Origin: Rhodococcus opacus B4 | GTDB taxonomy: Bacteria; Actinomycetota; Actinomycetes; Mycobacteriales; Mycobacteriaceae | Length of the DNA: 64,000 nt | Direction: 5' to 3' | Assembly: GCF_000010805.1 (NCBI RefSeq) | Contig: NC_012522.1 | Location: 930,001-994,000 of the forward strand | Shown: positions 19,180-28,254 of the stretch, in pieces | Position numbering within the stretch: the stretch's first letter is position 1 | Layout of the letters: each line of letters begins with the position of its first letter | Notes under the pieces: model-generated | The model's input: the letters and a program-made list of their open reading frames with translations, nothing else | Database searches by the model: none | Told to the model about the DNA's origin: nothing | Program-made: the position numbers and the translations under genes

Positions 19180-20430
19180 GTGACCGTTCTCGCGGTGGCG
19201 CTCGTCGCCGCGGTCCTCGTCTTCGCGGTCGTGCGTCCCCGCAAGCTTCCCGAGATCGTCGCGGCCGCACCGGCCGCCGTCGTCGTCCTCGCGACCGGGC
19301 TGGTGACACCGTCGCAGGCCCGGGACGAAGTGACCGAAATGGCCCCGACCGTCGGGTTCCTCGCCGCGATCCTCGTTCTCGCGCACCTCGCCGACGCGAT
19401 GGGTGTGTTCACCTGGATCGCGGCCCGGCTGCGGCGCGGGGCACGCGGAGATCCGAAGAGGTTGCTGACGCTCGTGTTCGGAGCCGCGGCACTCACGACC
19501 GCGGTGCTGAGCCTCGACGCGACGGTCGTGCTGCTGACGCCCGCCGTGATCGCGACGGCCCGCTCGCTGCGGATGGATCCGCGGCCGCATTCGTACGCCA
19601 GCGCTCACCTGTCGAACACGGCGTCGACCTTGCTACCGGTCTCCAATCTCACCAACCTCATCGCGTTCTCGGCGACCGGGCTGACCTTCCTGCATTTCAC
19701 CGTCGTCATGGCGCTGCCCTGGGCGGTGGCGATTTTCGTCGAACTGATCCTGTTCCGGATCTTCTTCCGCCGCCACCTGGTTCCCCCCGACGCCGAACCG
19801 GAACCGGCCCGCGATCCACCCGCACCGACCGTCGCGCTGACGATCATCGCCGCAACACTCCTGGGTTTCGCGGTGTCCGGCTTCGCAGGGGTCGCGCCGG
19901 CGTGGGTGGCGGCGGCGGGGGCGATCGTGCTGGGCGTCGTCGCGCTCCGCGACGGCCGGACCGATTTCGGCCGCATCCTGTACGCGGTCGACGTGTGGTT
20001 CTGCGCGTTCGTGCTGGTGCTCGGCGTCGTCGTCGCCGGCGTCGCGAACGGTCCGATCGGCGACTGGATCGCTGCGCGGCTGCCGACCGACACCTCGTTC
20101 GCGGCGCTGCTGGCGATGGCCGTCGTCGCGGCGGTCGCCGCGAATCTGGTGAACAACCTGCCCGCCACGCTGCTCCTGCTGGCGGCGCTCGGACCTCACC
20201 CCCCGACGGCCCTCGTCCTGGCGATGCTGCTCGGGGTGAACCTCGGCCCCAACCTCACCTACGTGGGGTCGCTCGCGATCATGCTGTGGCGGCGGGTGGC
20301 CGCGCGAGCCGGATCGCCCGCGGATCTGTGGACCTTCACGATTCTCGCGCTGGTCACCACGCCGCTCACCTTGCTCGCGGCGGTCGTTGCCCTCTGGGCC
20401 TGTGAGTACTTCTCAACCGCGGGCGGTTAA
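19180..20430 (+). CDS. ArsB/NhaD-like ion transporter (SLC13-type fold)
   Basis: A 416-residue membrane protein with about eleven hydrophobic segments. MAPTVGFLAAILVLAHLAD and LSLDATVVLLTPAVIATA fit the ArsB/citrate-transporter family. SNTASTLLPVSNLTNLIAF and NLVNNLPATLLLLA are the paired hairpin motifs with Asn/Thr that bind ion and substrate. Substrate may be arsenite or an organic or inorganic anion; no arsenic genes lie nearby. The GTG start at 19180 follows the DUF1697 stop closely. Its last codons form one arm of a hairpin shared with the convergent gene. Confidence 0.82.
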   Translation: MTVLAVALVAAVLVFAVVRPRKLPEIVAAAPAAVVVLATGLVTPSQARDEVTEMAPTVGFLAAILVLAHLADAMGVFTWIAARLRRGARGDPKRLLTLVFGAAALTTAVLSLDATVVLLTPAVIATARSLRMDPRPHSYASAHLSNTASTLLPVSNLTNLIAFSATGLTFLHFTVVMALPWAVAIFVELILFRIFFRRHLVPPDAEPEPARDPPAPTVALTIIAATLLGFAVSGFAGVAPAWVAAAGAIVLGVVALRDGRTDFGRILYAVDVWFCAFVLVLGVVVAGVANGPIGDWIAARLPTDTSFAALLAMAVVAAVAANLVNNLPATLLLLAALGPHPPTALVLAMLLGVNLGPNLTYVGSLAIMLWRRVAARAGSPADLWTFTILALVTTPLTLLAAVVALWACEYFSTAGG

Positions 20431-20444
20431 CAAGTACTCACAGG
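20399..20444. terminator. Bidirectional hairpin spanning both stop codons of convergent genes
   Basis: CCTGTGAGTACTT (20399-20411) pairs perfectly with AAGTACTCACAGG (20432-20444), and an inner AACCGC/GCGGTT pair extends the structure. The stops at 20430 (plus) and 20438 (minus) are inside it. There is no long T tract. Confidence 0.55.
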
Positions 20445-21544
20445 TGGGAGGTGTCGTTGACCAGCCGAACGGACGAGCCGCCGTCCGGGTAGAACTCGGC
20501 GATGCTCAGCGACGCCAGATCCAGGTGCAGCCGGTACAGCAGCGAGGGTCCCGCGTCGAGCGCCAGTTGCAGCAGGGTCTTGATGGGGGTCACGTGCGTG
20601 ACGACGAGGATAGTGGAGCCGGCGTAGCTGGCGGTGAGGTCGTCGCGGACCTTTACGATCCGCTCGCGGACCTCGTCGAAGCTCTCCCCCGCCGGCGGTC
20701 GCACCGACGTGTCCGACAACCACTTGCGGTGCAGTTCGGGGTCGCGATCGGCGGCCTCCCTGAACGTGAGGCCCTCCCACTCGCCGAAGTCGGTTTCGGT
20801 GAGGCCCTCGTGCACGGTGACCGGGAGCCCGAGCGCCTTCGCAGCCGCCGCGGCGGTCTGCTGCGCGCGCCTCAGCGGTGACGACACCACGGCCGCGATG
20901 CCGTCGTTGCCCGCGAAACGCGAGGCCGCGCCGTTCGCCTGGGCCAGCCCGATCTCGGTGAGAGCCGGGTTCCCGCGGCCCGAGTACCGCCGGTCGACGG
21001 ACAGCACGGTCTGCCCGTGCCGGAGCAGCAGCATCCGGGTCGGGGCGCCCGTCGTGTCCATCCAGCCCGGCGCCGCGGGGGTGGACTTGTCCGACTGAAC
21101 GGCGGCCGGTTCCGGTTCGGCTCCGGACAGGCCGGCGGCACCGTCCATGGCCTCGTTGGCGAGGCGGTCGGCGTGCGCGTTCTCGGCCCGTGGGATCCAG
21201 GTGTACGTCACAGAGTTGAACTGCCGGGCGAGTTCCGACGCCCGGCGCTGCAGCGGAATCATGTCCGGGTGCTTGACCTTCCAGCGTCCCGACATCTGCT
21301 CGACCACCAGTTTGGAGTCCATCCGCACATCCACCCCGGACGCACCGACTTCGGCGGCGGCCTCGAGCCCGGCGATCAGGCCCCGGTATTCGGCGACGTT
21401 GTTCGTGACGGTCCCGAGGCTTTCCTTGCGCTCGGCCAGAACCGCGCCGTCGGCGGCGGCGAACACCACGGTGCCGTAGCCCGCGGGCCCGGGATTGCCG
21501 CGCGACCCGCCGTCGGCCTCGACGACGACCCGACCGACACTCAC
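20438..21544 (-). CDS. Bifunctional RNase H type 1/phosphatase (Rv2228c-like)
   Basis: A 368-residue fusion. Residues ~1-135 are an RNase HI domain with the four carboxylates in VVVEADGGSRG, NNVAEYRGL, VRMDSKLV and ENAHADRLANEA. After a linker, residues ~165-368 are a histidine-phosphatase domain with RHGQT, GRGNPALTEIG and the second histidine in VVTHVTPIK. In M. tuberculosis the phosphatase half is a CobC-type alpha-ribazole phosphatase. The GTG start at 21544 overlaps the upstream stop as GTGA. Nearby cobC- and cobD-type genes support a cobalamin role. Confidence 0.93.
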   Translation of the reverse strand: MSVGRVVVEADGGSRGNPGPAGYGTVVFAAADGAVLAERKESLGTVTNNVAEYRGLIAGLEAAAEVGASGVDVRMDSKLVVEQMSGRWKVKHPDMIPLQRRASELARQFNSVTYTWIPRAENAHADRLANEAMDGAAGLSGAEPEPAAVQSDKSTPAAPGWMDTTGAPTRMLLLRHGQTVLSVDRRYSGRGNPALTEIGLAQANGAASRFAGNDGIAAVVSSPLRRAQQTAAAAAKALGLPVTVHEGLTETDFGEWEGLTFREAADRDPELHRKWLSDTSVRPPAGESFDEVRERIVKVRDDLTASYAGSTILVVTHVTPIKTLLQLALDAGPSLLYRLHLDLASLSIAEFYPDGGSSVRLVNDTSHL

Positions 21545-22278
21545 AGACCCGACTCCTTGGTGCGCACCAGGATCGCGCCGCACTCGGAGCAGCGCACGAC
21601 GACGTCGGGTGCGGTGCCGGTGATGCGAGAGATTTCGCCGCGGTCCAGTTCGATGCGGCACGCACCGCAGCGGCGGGCCTGCAGCAGTGCCGCGCCGACG
21701 CCGTTCTGGCTGCGCTGCTTCTCGTAGACGGTGATCAGGTCGGCGGGGAACTGTTCGGCGAGCGCCGCCCGGTCCCGGGTGCAGCGCTGCTCCGCGGCGT
21801 CCAGGTCGGCGACGGCGTCGTCGCGGCGGCGGGACGCGTCGATGAGGTCTTCCTCGATCTGCGACAGCTGTGCACCGGCGTGGTCGTGGTCGGACTGCGA
21901 CGCCTCGCGTCGCTCCATCACCTCGAGCAGTTCGTCCTCGAGCAGTCCCTGCCTGCGGACGAGGCTGCCGAGTTCGTGTTCGAGTTCGGTGAGCTGCTTC
22001 GATCCGACCGTGCCGCTCTCGAGCAGCTTGCGGTCGCGGTCCTCACGCTGGCGGACGGCGTCGACCTCGCCTTCGAGCTTGCGGATGTCGCGATCGAGAT
22101 CGTCGAGGATGATCTCCACGGCCACGGCCGCGTCCTTCCGGGTGACACGCTCCGCCTCGAGCCGCTCGACTTCCTGACGCTCCGGGAGCGCGGTGCGTCG
22201 GTGGGCGATCCTCGACAGCTCCGCATCGACGCCGGCGAGGTCGAGAAGCTTGGACTGCACCTGTGGTTCGACGTTCAC
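21541..22278 (-). CDS. Coiled-coil zinc-ribbon protein (Rv2229c-like)
   Basis: A 245-residue protein. Residues ~10-185 are charged helices of the coiled-coil type. The C-terminal ~60 residues hold a zinc ribbon with two CxxC pairs (RRCGACRIELD and VRCSECGAIL). Such proteins are conserved beside RNase H genes in actinobacteria; binding to nucleic acid or protein via the ribbon is a guess. The GTG start at 22278 is preceded by AGGAG. It is translationally coupled to the RNase H/phosphatase gene. Confidence 0.85.
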   Translation of the reverse strand: MNVEPQVQSKLLDLAGVDAELSRIAHRRTALPERQEVERLEAERVTRKDAAVAVEIILDDLDRDIRKLEGEVDAVRQREDRDRKLLESGTVGSKQLTELEHELGSLVRRQGLLEDELLEVMERREASQSDHDHAGAQLSQIEEDLIDASRRRDDAVADLDAAEQRCTRDRAALAEQFPADLITVYEKQRSQNGVGAALLQARRCGACRIELDRGEISRITGTAPDVVVRCSECGAILVRTKESGL

Positions 22279-22377
22279 GCGTGGTAACTCCTGCTGTCTT
22301 CTGTGAAGGGTTCTTCTGCGGCCGATTGCTGGGTGTCAACCGTACCCCGGCGCATCACGGGTTTCGGCCGGACGGCG

Positions 22378-23517
22378 CTACGGCGACGGCGCGCTGACCG
22401 ACCACGGATCGGTGCGCACCGCCGACACCCGCACCTGCCACTCCGGTGTGTGCGCGAACGCGGTGTCGAGCACGCCCTTCGCCTGTTCGCACCACGGTTG
22501 CTCGCTCGCCCAGTGCGCGACGTCGATCAGGGCCGGGCCTCCGGCGCGCAGGTGCTCGTCGGCCGGGTGGTGTCGCAGGTCGGCTGTGACGTACGCGTCC
22601 ACACCGAGGCGGGCGACGGCGTCGAGGAACGAGTCGCCCGACCCACCGCACACGGCGACGGTGCGGATCACCGCTTCGGGGTCGCCCGCGGCCCGCACAC
22701 CCCACGTGGTGGCGGGCAGCGCGTCCGCCACCCGGTCGGTGAACTCGCGCAGCGTCAGCGCTTCGGGTAGCTCGCCGACGCGTCCGAGTCCGTGGGGACC
22801 GGGGAACGTCGCCGTCTCGAACACGTCGAACGCGACCTCTTCGTACGGGTGGGCGGCGCGCATCGCGGTGAGCACCTTCTGCCGGATGCCGCGGGGGGCG
22901 ATCACCTCGACCCGGCTCTCCTCGACCCGTTCGAGCGCCCCGACCGCGCCGAGTGTGGGCTTCGCGCCGTCGGTCGGCAGGAACTGGCCGTGCCCGGTGA
23001 CGGACCAGCTGCAGTCGCGGTAGTTGCCGATCTGTCCGGCGCCGGCGTCGAACAGCGCGCGGCGCACCGTGTCGGCGTCGCCGGTGGGGACGAGGACCAC
23101 CCATTTGTCGAGGTTCTCGGTGGGGTGCGGCTCGATCGGCCCGGTGACGGTGAGCCCGAGCGCCGCCGCCAGTGCGTCGGAGACGCCGGGGTCCGCGGAA
23201 TCGGCGTTGGTGTGCGCGGTGAACAGGGCGCACCCGGCCTTGATCAGCTTGTGGACGAGCGCACCCTTGGGAGTGTGGGCGCCGACGGTGTCGACTCCGC
23301 GGAGCAGCAGCGGATGGTGGACGAGGAGCAGGTCGGCGCCGGCGGCGATGGCCTCGTCGACGACCGCGGCGGTCGGATCGACCGCGACCGTCACCGTCGC
23401 CACCGTGTCGCCCGGGTCGCCGCACACGAGTCCGACGGAGTCCCACGATTCGGCGAGTGCGGGCGGGTAGGCCGCGTCCAGGGTTGCGATCACGTCGGCG
23501 AGACGCACCGGGTTCAC
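22378..23517 (-). CDS. Nif3-like dinuclear metal-centre protein (DUF34 family)
   Basis: A 379-residue member of the Nif3/YbgI family. Metal ligands are visible in [12 protein letters not shown] (paired His), AHTNAD and the C-terminal LRHHPADEH and [13 protein letters not shown]. It is longer than the ~250-residue E. coli form because a PII-like domain is inserted after residue ~125, as in Rv2230c. Its function is unsettled (metal chaperone, GTP cyclohydrolase-like or phosphatase). The GTG start at 23517 overlaps the upstream stop as GTGA. Confidence 0.9.
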   Translation of the reverse strand: MNPVRLADVIATLDAAYPPALAESWDSVGLVCGDPGDTVATVTVAVDPTAAVVDEAIAAGADLLLVHHPLLLRGVDTVGAHTPKGALVHKLIKAGCALFTAHTNADSADPGVSDALAAALGLTVTGPIEPHPTENLDKWVVLVPTGDADTVRRALFDAGAGQIGNYRDCSWSVTGHGQFLPTDGAKPTLGAVGALERVEESRVEVIAPRGIRQKVLTAMRAAHPYEEVAFDVFETATFPGPHGLGRVGELPEALTLREFTDRVADALPATTWGVRAAGDPEAVIRTVAVCGGSGDSFLDAVARLGVDAYVTADLRHHPADEHLRAGGPALIDVAHWASEQPWCEQAKGVLDTAFAHTPEWQVRVSAVRTDPWSVSAPSP

Positions 23518-24548
23518 AGGATCTCCTTCATCGCGTCGATCAGCACGGTGGTCTGCTCCGCGGGGCGCACCGCGATGCGGAGGAAGTCCGGACCGAGTCC
23601 GGGGAACGTGTCGCAGCGGCGTACGGCGATGCCCCGTTCCCGCAGGTGCTTGCGCATCAGTTCGCCGTCCGGCAGGCGGAGCAGCAGGAACGGCGCGGCG
23701 GCGGGCCGGTGCACCGCGACGCCGATCCCGGTCAGCCGCCGGATCATGTCGTCGCGCCACTCACCCAGCACGACGGCGTGGTCGCGGGCGGCGGCGACGG
23801 CGTGCGGTTCGCTGCACGCGGCGATCGCCTCCACCTGCAGGCTGCCCACCGGCCAGTGCGCCCGTCCCACCTGCAGTCGTTCGAGGATCCCGAGGGCCCC
23901 GAGCGCGTACCCGCAGCGCAGACCCGCCAGCGCCCACGTCTTGGTGAGACTGCGGAGCACCAGCACGTCGGGCAGCGAGCGACCGGCCAGCGACTCGTCC
24001 TCGTCCGGGACCGCGTCCATGAACGCCTCGTCCACGACGACGATCCGGCCCGGGCGGCGCAGCCGCAGGATCGCCTCGGCGGGGTGCAGCACCGACGTCG
24101 GGTTGGTCGGGTTGCCGATCACCACCAGATCCGCCGATTCCGGGACCGTCGCGGAGTCCAGGACGTACGGGTCGTCGAGCAGGACGTGTGTGACGGGAAC
24201 CTGCGCCTCCCGCAGCGCCCACTCCGGTTCGGTGAACGACGGGTGGATCAGGGCCGCCTCCCGGACTCCGAGCCGTGGCAGCAGGGAGAACCCCTCGGCG
24301 CCGCCGGCGAGCAGCAGCACCTCCTCGGGTGTCCGGCCGTGCCGGGACGCCACCGCGGTCCGGGCCGCGCGATCGGCCGCGACCGTGGGGTACGTGCCCA
24401 GGTGCGCCAGCGCGTCGGCGAGGCGGTGGCGCAGCCAGTCCGGTGGTCCGTCGCCCTGCACGTTGACTGCGAAATCGAGGAGTCCGGGCCCTGCATCCAC
24501 GTCTCCGTGGTGACGCAGGCTCTCCCGGCTACCGGCACGAATGTCCAC
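23514..24548 (-). CDS. cobC: CobC-like PLP-dependent aminotransferase/threonine-phosphate decarboxylase
   Basis: A 344-residue fold-type I PLP enzyme, like Rv2231c. [11 protein letters not shown] gives the N-terminal substrate loop, IGNPTNPT the PLP-contact Asn, VVVDEAFMD the conserved Asp, and [15 protein letters not shown] the Schiff-base lysine. By family it converts threonine phosphate to aminopropanol phosphate, for the cobalamin nucleotide loop. A histidinol-phosphate-like transamination is the alternative. The GTG start at 24548 lies 8 nt after a possible -10 TAGGCT. Only 29 bp separate it from the divergent HAD gene. Confidence 0.83.
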   Translation of the reverse strand: MDIRAGSRESLRHHGDVDAGPGLLDFAVNVQGDGPPDWLRHRLADALAHLGTYPTVAADRAARTAVASRHGRTPEEVLLLAGGAEGFSLLPRLGVREAALIHPSFTEPEWALREAQVPVTHVLLDDPYVLDSATVPESADLVVIGNPTNPTSVLHPAEAILRLRRPGRIVVVDEAFMDAVPDEDESLAGRSLPDVLVLRSLTKTWALAGLRCGYALGALGILERLQVGRAHWPVGSLQVEAIAACSEPHAVAAARDHAVVLGEWRDDMIRRLTGIGVAVHRPAAAPFLLLRLPDGELMRKHLRERGIAVRRCDTFPGLGPDFLRIAVRPAEQTTVLIDAMKEIL

Positions 24549-24577
24549 GATTGTCGAGCCTAAGGGACAATGGTCCG

Positions 24578-25267
24578 GTGACGTCTCTCTCCACCTCCCC
24601 CTCTGCCCTGTCGGCCCCGATCGTGCTGTTCGACCTCGACGGCACGCTGACCGACTCCGCGCCCGGCATCCACGCCGGCTTCCGCCATGCGCTCGCGACG
24701 ATCGGTCAGCCGGAACCGACCGACGAGATGATCGACGCCGTCATCGGCCCGCCGATGATCGACACGTTCCGGTCGATGGGGCTGGGCGAAGACCTCGTGC
24801 AGCAGGCGATCGCGGCCTACTTCGAACGCTACGACCGTGTGGGGTGGGCGGAGAACGCCGTTTTCGACGGCATCGAGAAGGTGCTCGTCGCCGCCCGTGA
24901 CAGCGGTAGACGACTCGCCGTGGCGACGTCGAAGTCCGAACGGTTCGCGATCCGCATCCTCGAACACTTCGAACTCGCGCACTACTTCGAGTTCATCGGC
25001 GGGGCCAGCGACGACGGCAGTCGCCGCGCCAAGTCGGATGTGATCGCCCACTCGCTGCGAAACCTGGGGGTCATCGCCACCGAGGGCGAGACCGCCGACG
25101 TCCTGATGATCGGCGACCGCGACCACGACGTCCTCGGCGCCGCGCACTGGGGCATCCCCGCGGTGTTCGTCGAGTGGGGTTACGGGTTCCCCGCCGAGGC
25201 CGAGCGTGCGCACACGACGGCGCAGACCGTCGCCGAGCTCGGGAAGCTGCTCGATGACGCGGCCTGA
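24578..25267 (+). CDS. HAD-superfamily hydrolase (PtkA/phosphoglycolate phosphatase-like)
   Basis: A 229-residue HAD protein. Motif I is FDLDGTLTDS, motif II lies in AVATSKSE, motif III is K in RRAKSDVI and motif IV is MIGDRDHDVLGA. In M. tuberculosis the orthologue Rv2232 is reported as PtkA, an autophosphorylating tyrosine kinase that acts on PtpA, though the sequence itself predicts a phosphatase. The start is uncertain: GTG at 24578 gives a sensible N-terminus. Its end overlaps ptpA by 14 bp. Confidence 0.85.
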   Translation: MTSLSTSPSALSAPIVLFDLDGTLTDSAPGIHAGFRHALATIGQPEPTDEMIDAVIGPPMIDTFRSMGLGEDLVQQAIAAYFERYDRVGWAENAVFDGIEKVLVAARDSGRRLAVATSKSERFAIRILEHFELAHYFEFIGGASDDGSRRAKSDVIAHSLRNLGVIATEGETADVLMIGDRDHDVLGAAHWGIPAVFVEWGYGFPAEAERAHTTAQTVAELGKLLDDAA

Positions 25268-25727
25268 CACCCCGCTGCACGTGACGTTCGTGTGCACCGG
25301 CAACATCTGCCGCTCCCCGATGGCCGAGAAGATCTTCGCCGAGCACCTCCGGCGGGAGGCCCTCGATCACCGGGTGATGGTGAGCAGCGCCGGGACCCAC
25401 GGCTGGCACGTGGGCCGTGAGGCCGACATCCGCACCAACGAGACCCTGAAACTGAACGGCTATCCGACGGGCCACACGGCCGCGGAGGTCGGGCCGTTCC
25501 ACCTCGGTGCCGATCTGGTGGTCGCTCTCGCGGCCAACCACGACCGTGAGCTTGCCCACATGGGTGTGCCCGACGAGCGCCGCCGGCTGCTGCGCAGTTT
25601 CGACCCGGACGCAGACACGTCGTCCGTCCCCGACCCGTTCTACGGGGACCTCGAGGACTTCGAACGGGTCCGCCTCCAGATCGAGGCCGCGGTGCCCGGG
25701 CTGCTCGACTGGGTGCGCAGCCGGTAA
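25254..25727 (+). CDS. ptpA: Low-molecular-weight protein-tyrosine phosphatase
   Basis: A 157-residue LMW-PTP. The P-loop VCTGNICRSP (Cys nucleophile and Arg) is at residues ~13-22, and the general-acid aspartate lies in VPDPFYGDLEDF. ATG at 25254 overlaps the HAD gene. In M. tuberculosis the orthologue (Rv2234) is secreted and blocks phagosome maturation. Here, in a likely soil organism, a domestic signalling or capsule role is more plausible, by inference. Confidence 0.93.
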   Translation: MTRPDTPLHVTFVCTGNICRSPMAEKIFAEHLRREALDHRVMVSSAGTHGWHVGREADIRTNETLKLNGYPTGHTAAEVGPFHLGADLVVALAANHDRELAHMGVPDERRRLLRSFDPDADTSSVPDPFYGDLEDFERVRLQIEAAVPGLLDWVRSR

Positions 25728-25758
25728 CCCACGATCAGGGTCCCGACCTGCGAGCGGC

Positions 25759-25764
25759 TACCGT
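25759..25764 (+). promoter_or_regulatory. -10 element TACCGT for the SURF1 gene
   Basis: TACCGT ends 6 nt before the GTG at 25771. The intervening GGAGGC could also serve as a very close RBS for an upstream transcript, but a leaderless start fits better. Confidence 0.45.
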
Positions 25765-25770
25765 GGAGGC

Positions 25771-26652
25771 GTGCGAAGGCTGAGATTTCTGTTGCGACCC
25801 GGCTGGTTGGTGTTGGCCTTGGTGGTCGCCGGATTCGCCTTCATGTGTTTCTACGTTCTCGCGCCGTGGCAGCTCGGCAAGAACACGTCCACGGAGCACC
25901 GGAACCAGCTGATCGCCGACTCGGTCGACGCCGAACCCGTCCCGCTGGAGACCCTGCTGTCCGGAGCCGCGGCGAATCCGGACGACGAGTGGCGCCGCGT
26001 CACCGCGACCGGGTCGTACGTGCAGAACAGTGATCTGCTGGTCCGGTTGCGGTCCATCGAATCGCAGCCCGCGTACGAGGTCGTGACCCCGCTGCAACTG
26101 ACCGACGGTCGCACGATCCTGGTCAACCGCGGCTACGTGCGCCCGATCCAGGGAACCGAGGCGCCGCCGGTGGATCCGCCGCCGTCCGGGCCGGTGACCC
26201 TCGACGGTCGCGTCCGCAAGTCCGAGGGCACCATCGCAGGCAAGGAACCGATCGACGAGAACGGGCTCCGGCAGGTGTACTACATCGACGCGGGCCAGAT
26301 CGGCGGTTTCATCGGCACCGGCCTCGTCGACGCGTACATACAACTCGAACCCGATCAGCCCGGTGGTCTGGGCACCATTCCGCTCCCGCAGCTCGACGCC
26401 GGCCCGTACCTGTCGTACGGATTGCAGTGGCTGGCGTTCGGCATCATGGCCCCGCTCGGCCTGGCGTACTTCATCCGCGCGGAGTGGCGGGAGCGCCGCA
26501 AGGAGAAGTCCGCGCAAGCCTCCGACGACGCCGCCCCCGCTCCCGCTCCCGTGGCGCGGAAGAAGCCGTTCACCCGCAATAAGCCGGTGGAATCAGCGCC
26601 GAGGACGGCGGCGGAGGCGAAGCTGGCCGACCGCTACGGCAAGGGCCGCTGA
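25771..26652 (+). CDS. SURF1 family cytochrome oxidase biogenesis protein
   Basis: A 293-residue membrane protein with the SURF1 layout: a transmembrane helix near the N-terminus (LVLALVVAGFAFMCFYVL) followed by the motif PWQLGKN. A periplasmic-facing domain with VNRGYVRP then leads to a second helix near residues 210-235 (LQWLAFGIMAPLGLAYFI). It assists assembly of haem-copper oxidases. The extra C-terminal ~55 residues are charged and Ala/Pro-rich. Its last 60 bp overlap the 3' end of cobD on the other strand. Confidence 0.9.
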   Translation: MRRLRFLLRPGWLVLALVVAGFAFMCFYVLAPWQLGKNTSTEHRNQLIADSVDAEPVPLETLLSGAAANPDDEWRRVTATGSYVQNSDLLVRLRSIESQPAYEVVTPLQLTDGRTILVNRGYVRPIQGTEAPPVDPPPSGPVTLDGRVRKSEGTIAGKEPIDENGLRQVYYIDAGQIGGFIGTGLVDAYIQLEPDQPGGLGTIPLPQLDAGPYLSYGLQWLAFGIMAPLGLAYFIRAEWRERRKEKSAQASDDAAPAPAPVARKKPFTRNKPVESAPRTAAEAKLADRYGKGR

Positions 26653-27576
26653 CACCAGCACCGCACCCGCCTGGACCGCGGTCGACAGCCGCACCGCACG
26701 GTCGAGATCGACGGGCCGGGGTGACGGACCGGATCCGAGCACGGGTCGCATCTCGACGCCGTGCGCGTATTCGGTGCGCCCGCCCAGCGAGATCCCGAGC
26801 GCGCCCGCGGCGCAGGCCTCTGCGACGCCGGCGTTGGGGCTGGGGTGCCGGGACGCGTCGCGCCGCCACGCCGCCCATGCCTCCTTCGGCGACCCACCGA
26901 CCGTCGGCGCGGCCCCGACGGACAGCGCACCCGTGAGGCGGGCGGGAAGCAGGTTGAGGACGTCGTCCCACCGTGCCGCGGCCCATCCGAAGTTGCGGTA
27001 CTTCGGCGAGCGGTAACCGACCATCGCGTCCAGGGTGTTGGACGCCCGGTAGACGAACAGTCCAGGGACGCCGGCCACCGCGCCCCACAGGACGGCGCCG
27101 ACCGCGGAATCGGAGGTGTTCTCAGCCACCGACTCCAGCGTCGCCCGGGTGAGCCCGTCGACGCCGAGCACGCTGGGGTCGCGACCGCACAGCGAGGGCA
27201 GCAGGGCGCGGGCGGCGGCGAGGTCATCCGCTTCGAGGTGCGCCGCCATGCTCGCCCCGGTCCGCCCGAGGGACGTTCCGCCGAGCACCGCCCACGTCGC
27301 GGCGGCCGTCCAGGCCGCCTCGCCCGCCCATCCCCCGCGCCGGGCCACCCGGTCCGCGACGACCCCCAGACCGGCCGCTCCACCGACCAGGACGGCAACG
27401 TGCAGGATTCCGGCCGACCGGGAGTCACGGTACGTCACCTTCTCCAATGCCATTGCGGTGCGGCCGAATCCGGCCACGGGGTGCCATCGGGCGGGGTCGG
27501 CGAACGCGCGGTCGGCGGCGAAACCGAGAAGCAGGCCTGCGGCGCGCGCCGTGGCGGGACGGGAGGTTCGATGCAC
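26593..27576 (-). CDS. cobD: Adenosylcobinamide-phosphate synthase CobD/CbiB
   Basis: A 327-residue membrane protein of the CbiB family, which joins aminopropanol (phosphate) to adenosylcobyric acid. Diagnostic stretches are ADPARWHPVAGFGR, VAENTSDSAVGAVLWGAVAG, NTLDAMVGYRSPKYRNFGWAAARWDD and SPNAGVAEACAAGALGI. GTG at 27576 is the best start. The arrangement equals Rv2235-Rv2236c of M. tuberculosis. The gene ends inside SURF1, an antisense overlap of 60 bp. Confidence 0.92.
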   Translation of the reverse strand: MHRTSRPATARAAGLLLGFAADRAFADPARWHPVAGFGRTAMALEKVTYRDSRSAGILHVAVLVGGAAGLGVVADRVARRGGWAGEAAWTAAATWAVLGGTSLGRTGASMAAHLEADDLAAARALLPSLCGRDPSVLGVDGLTRATLESVAENTSDSAVGAVLWGAVAGVPGLFVYRASNTLDAMVGYRSPKYRNFGWAAARWDDVLNLLPARLTGALSVGAAPTVGGSPKEAWAAWRRDASRHPSPNAGVAEACAAGALGISLGGRTEYAHGVEMRPVLGSGPSPRPVDLDRAVRLSTAVQAGAVLVSAALAVAVGQLRLRRRPRR

Positions 27577-27625
27577 GCCGCTATTTGTATCAACTAACGT
27601 TGCAGGCGATGTAAAGGAGCGTCCC

Positions 27626-27988
27626 ATGAGTGCCGCGATCGACGAGTACCTGGCAGGCAAGGACCCGGACGCCACCGAGCGCCTACTGCAGTTCCGTGAC
27701 CTCGTTCTGGCGTGCGGCGAGGTGGACGAGCGCGTCCACCGGACCGAGATCGCGTGGGCTCGTGCCCGCGTCTTCGCTGCCGCGTTCATCTATTCGTCGC
27801 GGCTCGAGATCGCACTCGACCTGCGCCGGCGCGTCCATCATCCGCAACTGCGGGAGGCGTTTCCCACCACGAAGACGGTGATCACACACAGGTTGACGAT
27901 CACGTCCGGCGATCAACTCGACGACACACTGGCCGCGCTCCTCGCGGAGGCCTACGACACGGTGGGTCCGGGCACGCGCACCCGGTAG
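27626..27988 (+). CDS. Small DUF5655-like protein
   Basis: A 120-residue soluble protein. RTEIAWARARVFAAAFIYSSRLEIALDL and TKTVITHRLTITSGDQLDD, followed by AEAYDTVG, resemble the DUF5655 family, whose function is unknown. ATG at 27626 has the RBS AAAGGAG. It is divergent from cobD with a 49-bp gap. Downstream, 27996-28024 contains CCGACCGG/CCGGTCGG, a weak 8-bp hairpin. The 266 bp up to the next gene otherwise hold only a palindromic TACCATGGTA at 28081. Confidence 0.72.
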   Translation: MSAAIDEYLAGKDPDATERLLQFRDLVLACGEVDERVHRTEIAWARARVFAAAFIYSSRLEIALDLRRRVHHPQLREAFPTTKTVITHRLTITSGDQLDDTLAALLAEAYDTVGPGTRTR

Positions 27989-28254
27989 AGGCTGCCCGAC
28001 CGGAGGGGTAAACGGTCCGGTCGGAATGTCTGATTCCTGAAACTCTGCTGAGGATCTCGCCAAGCGCCCTTTCGTGCGCCTACCATGGTAAATGCCGCCT
28101 CGTTCCCCCCATTCAGGGGCGGCGCACGGCCCCGCCCTGCTCACATCTTCGGTGCTGACTCAACACACCCACGTGGCCCGGCGGGGTTCCGCGCGTCCGG
28201 TGAGAATTTCTGTCAGGCATTGGAATCGCCGACTCCGGCTGGGACTATCGAAGG

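Noticed and set aside
27577..27625. Possible cobalamin riboswitch before cobD
   Set aside because: The 49-bp intergenic gap is far too short and lacks the B12-box core.
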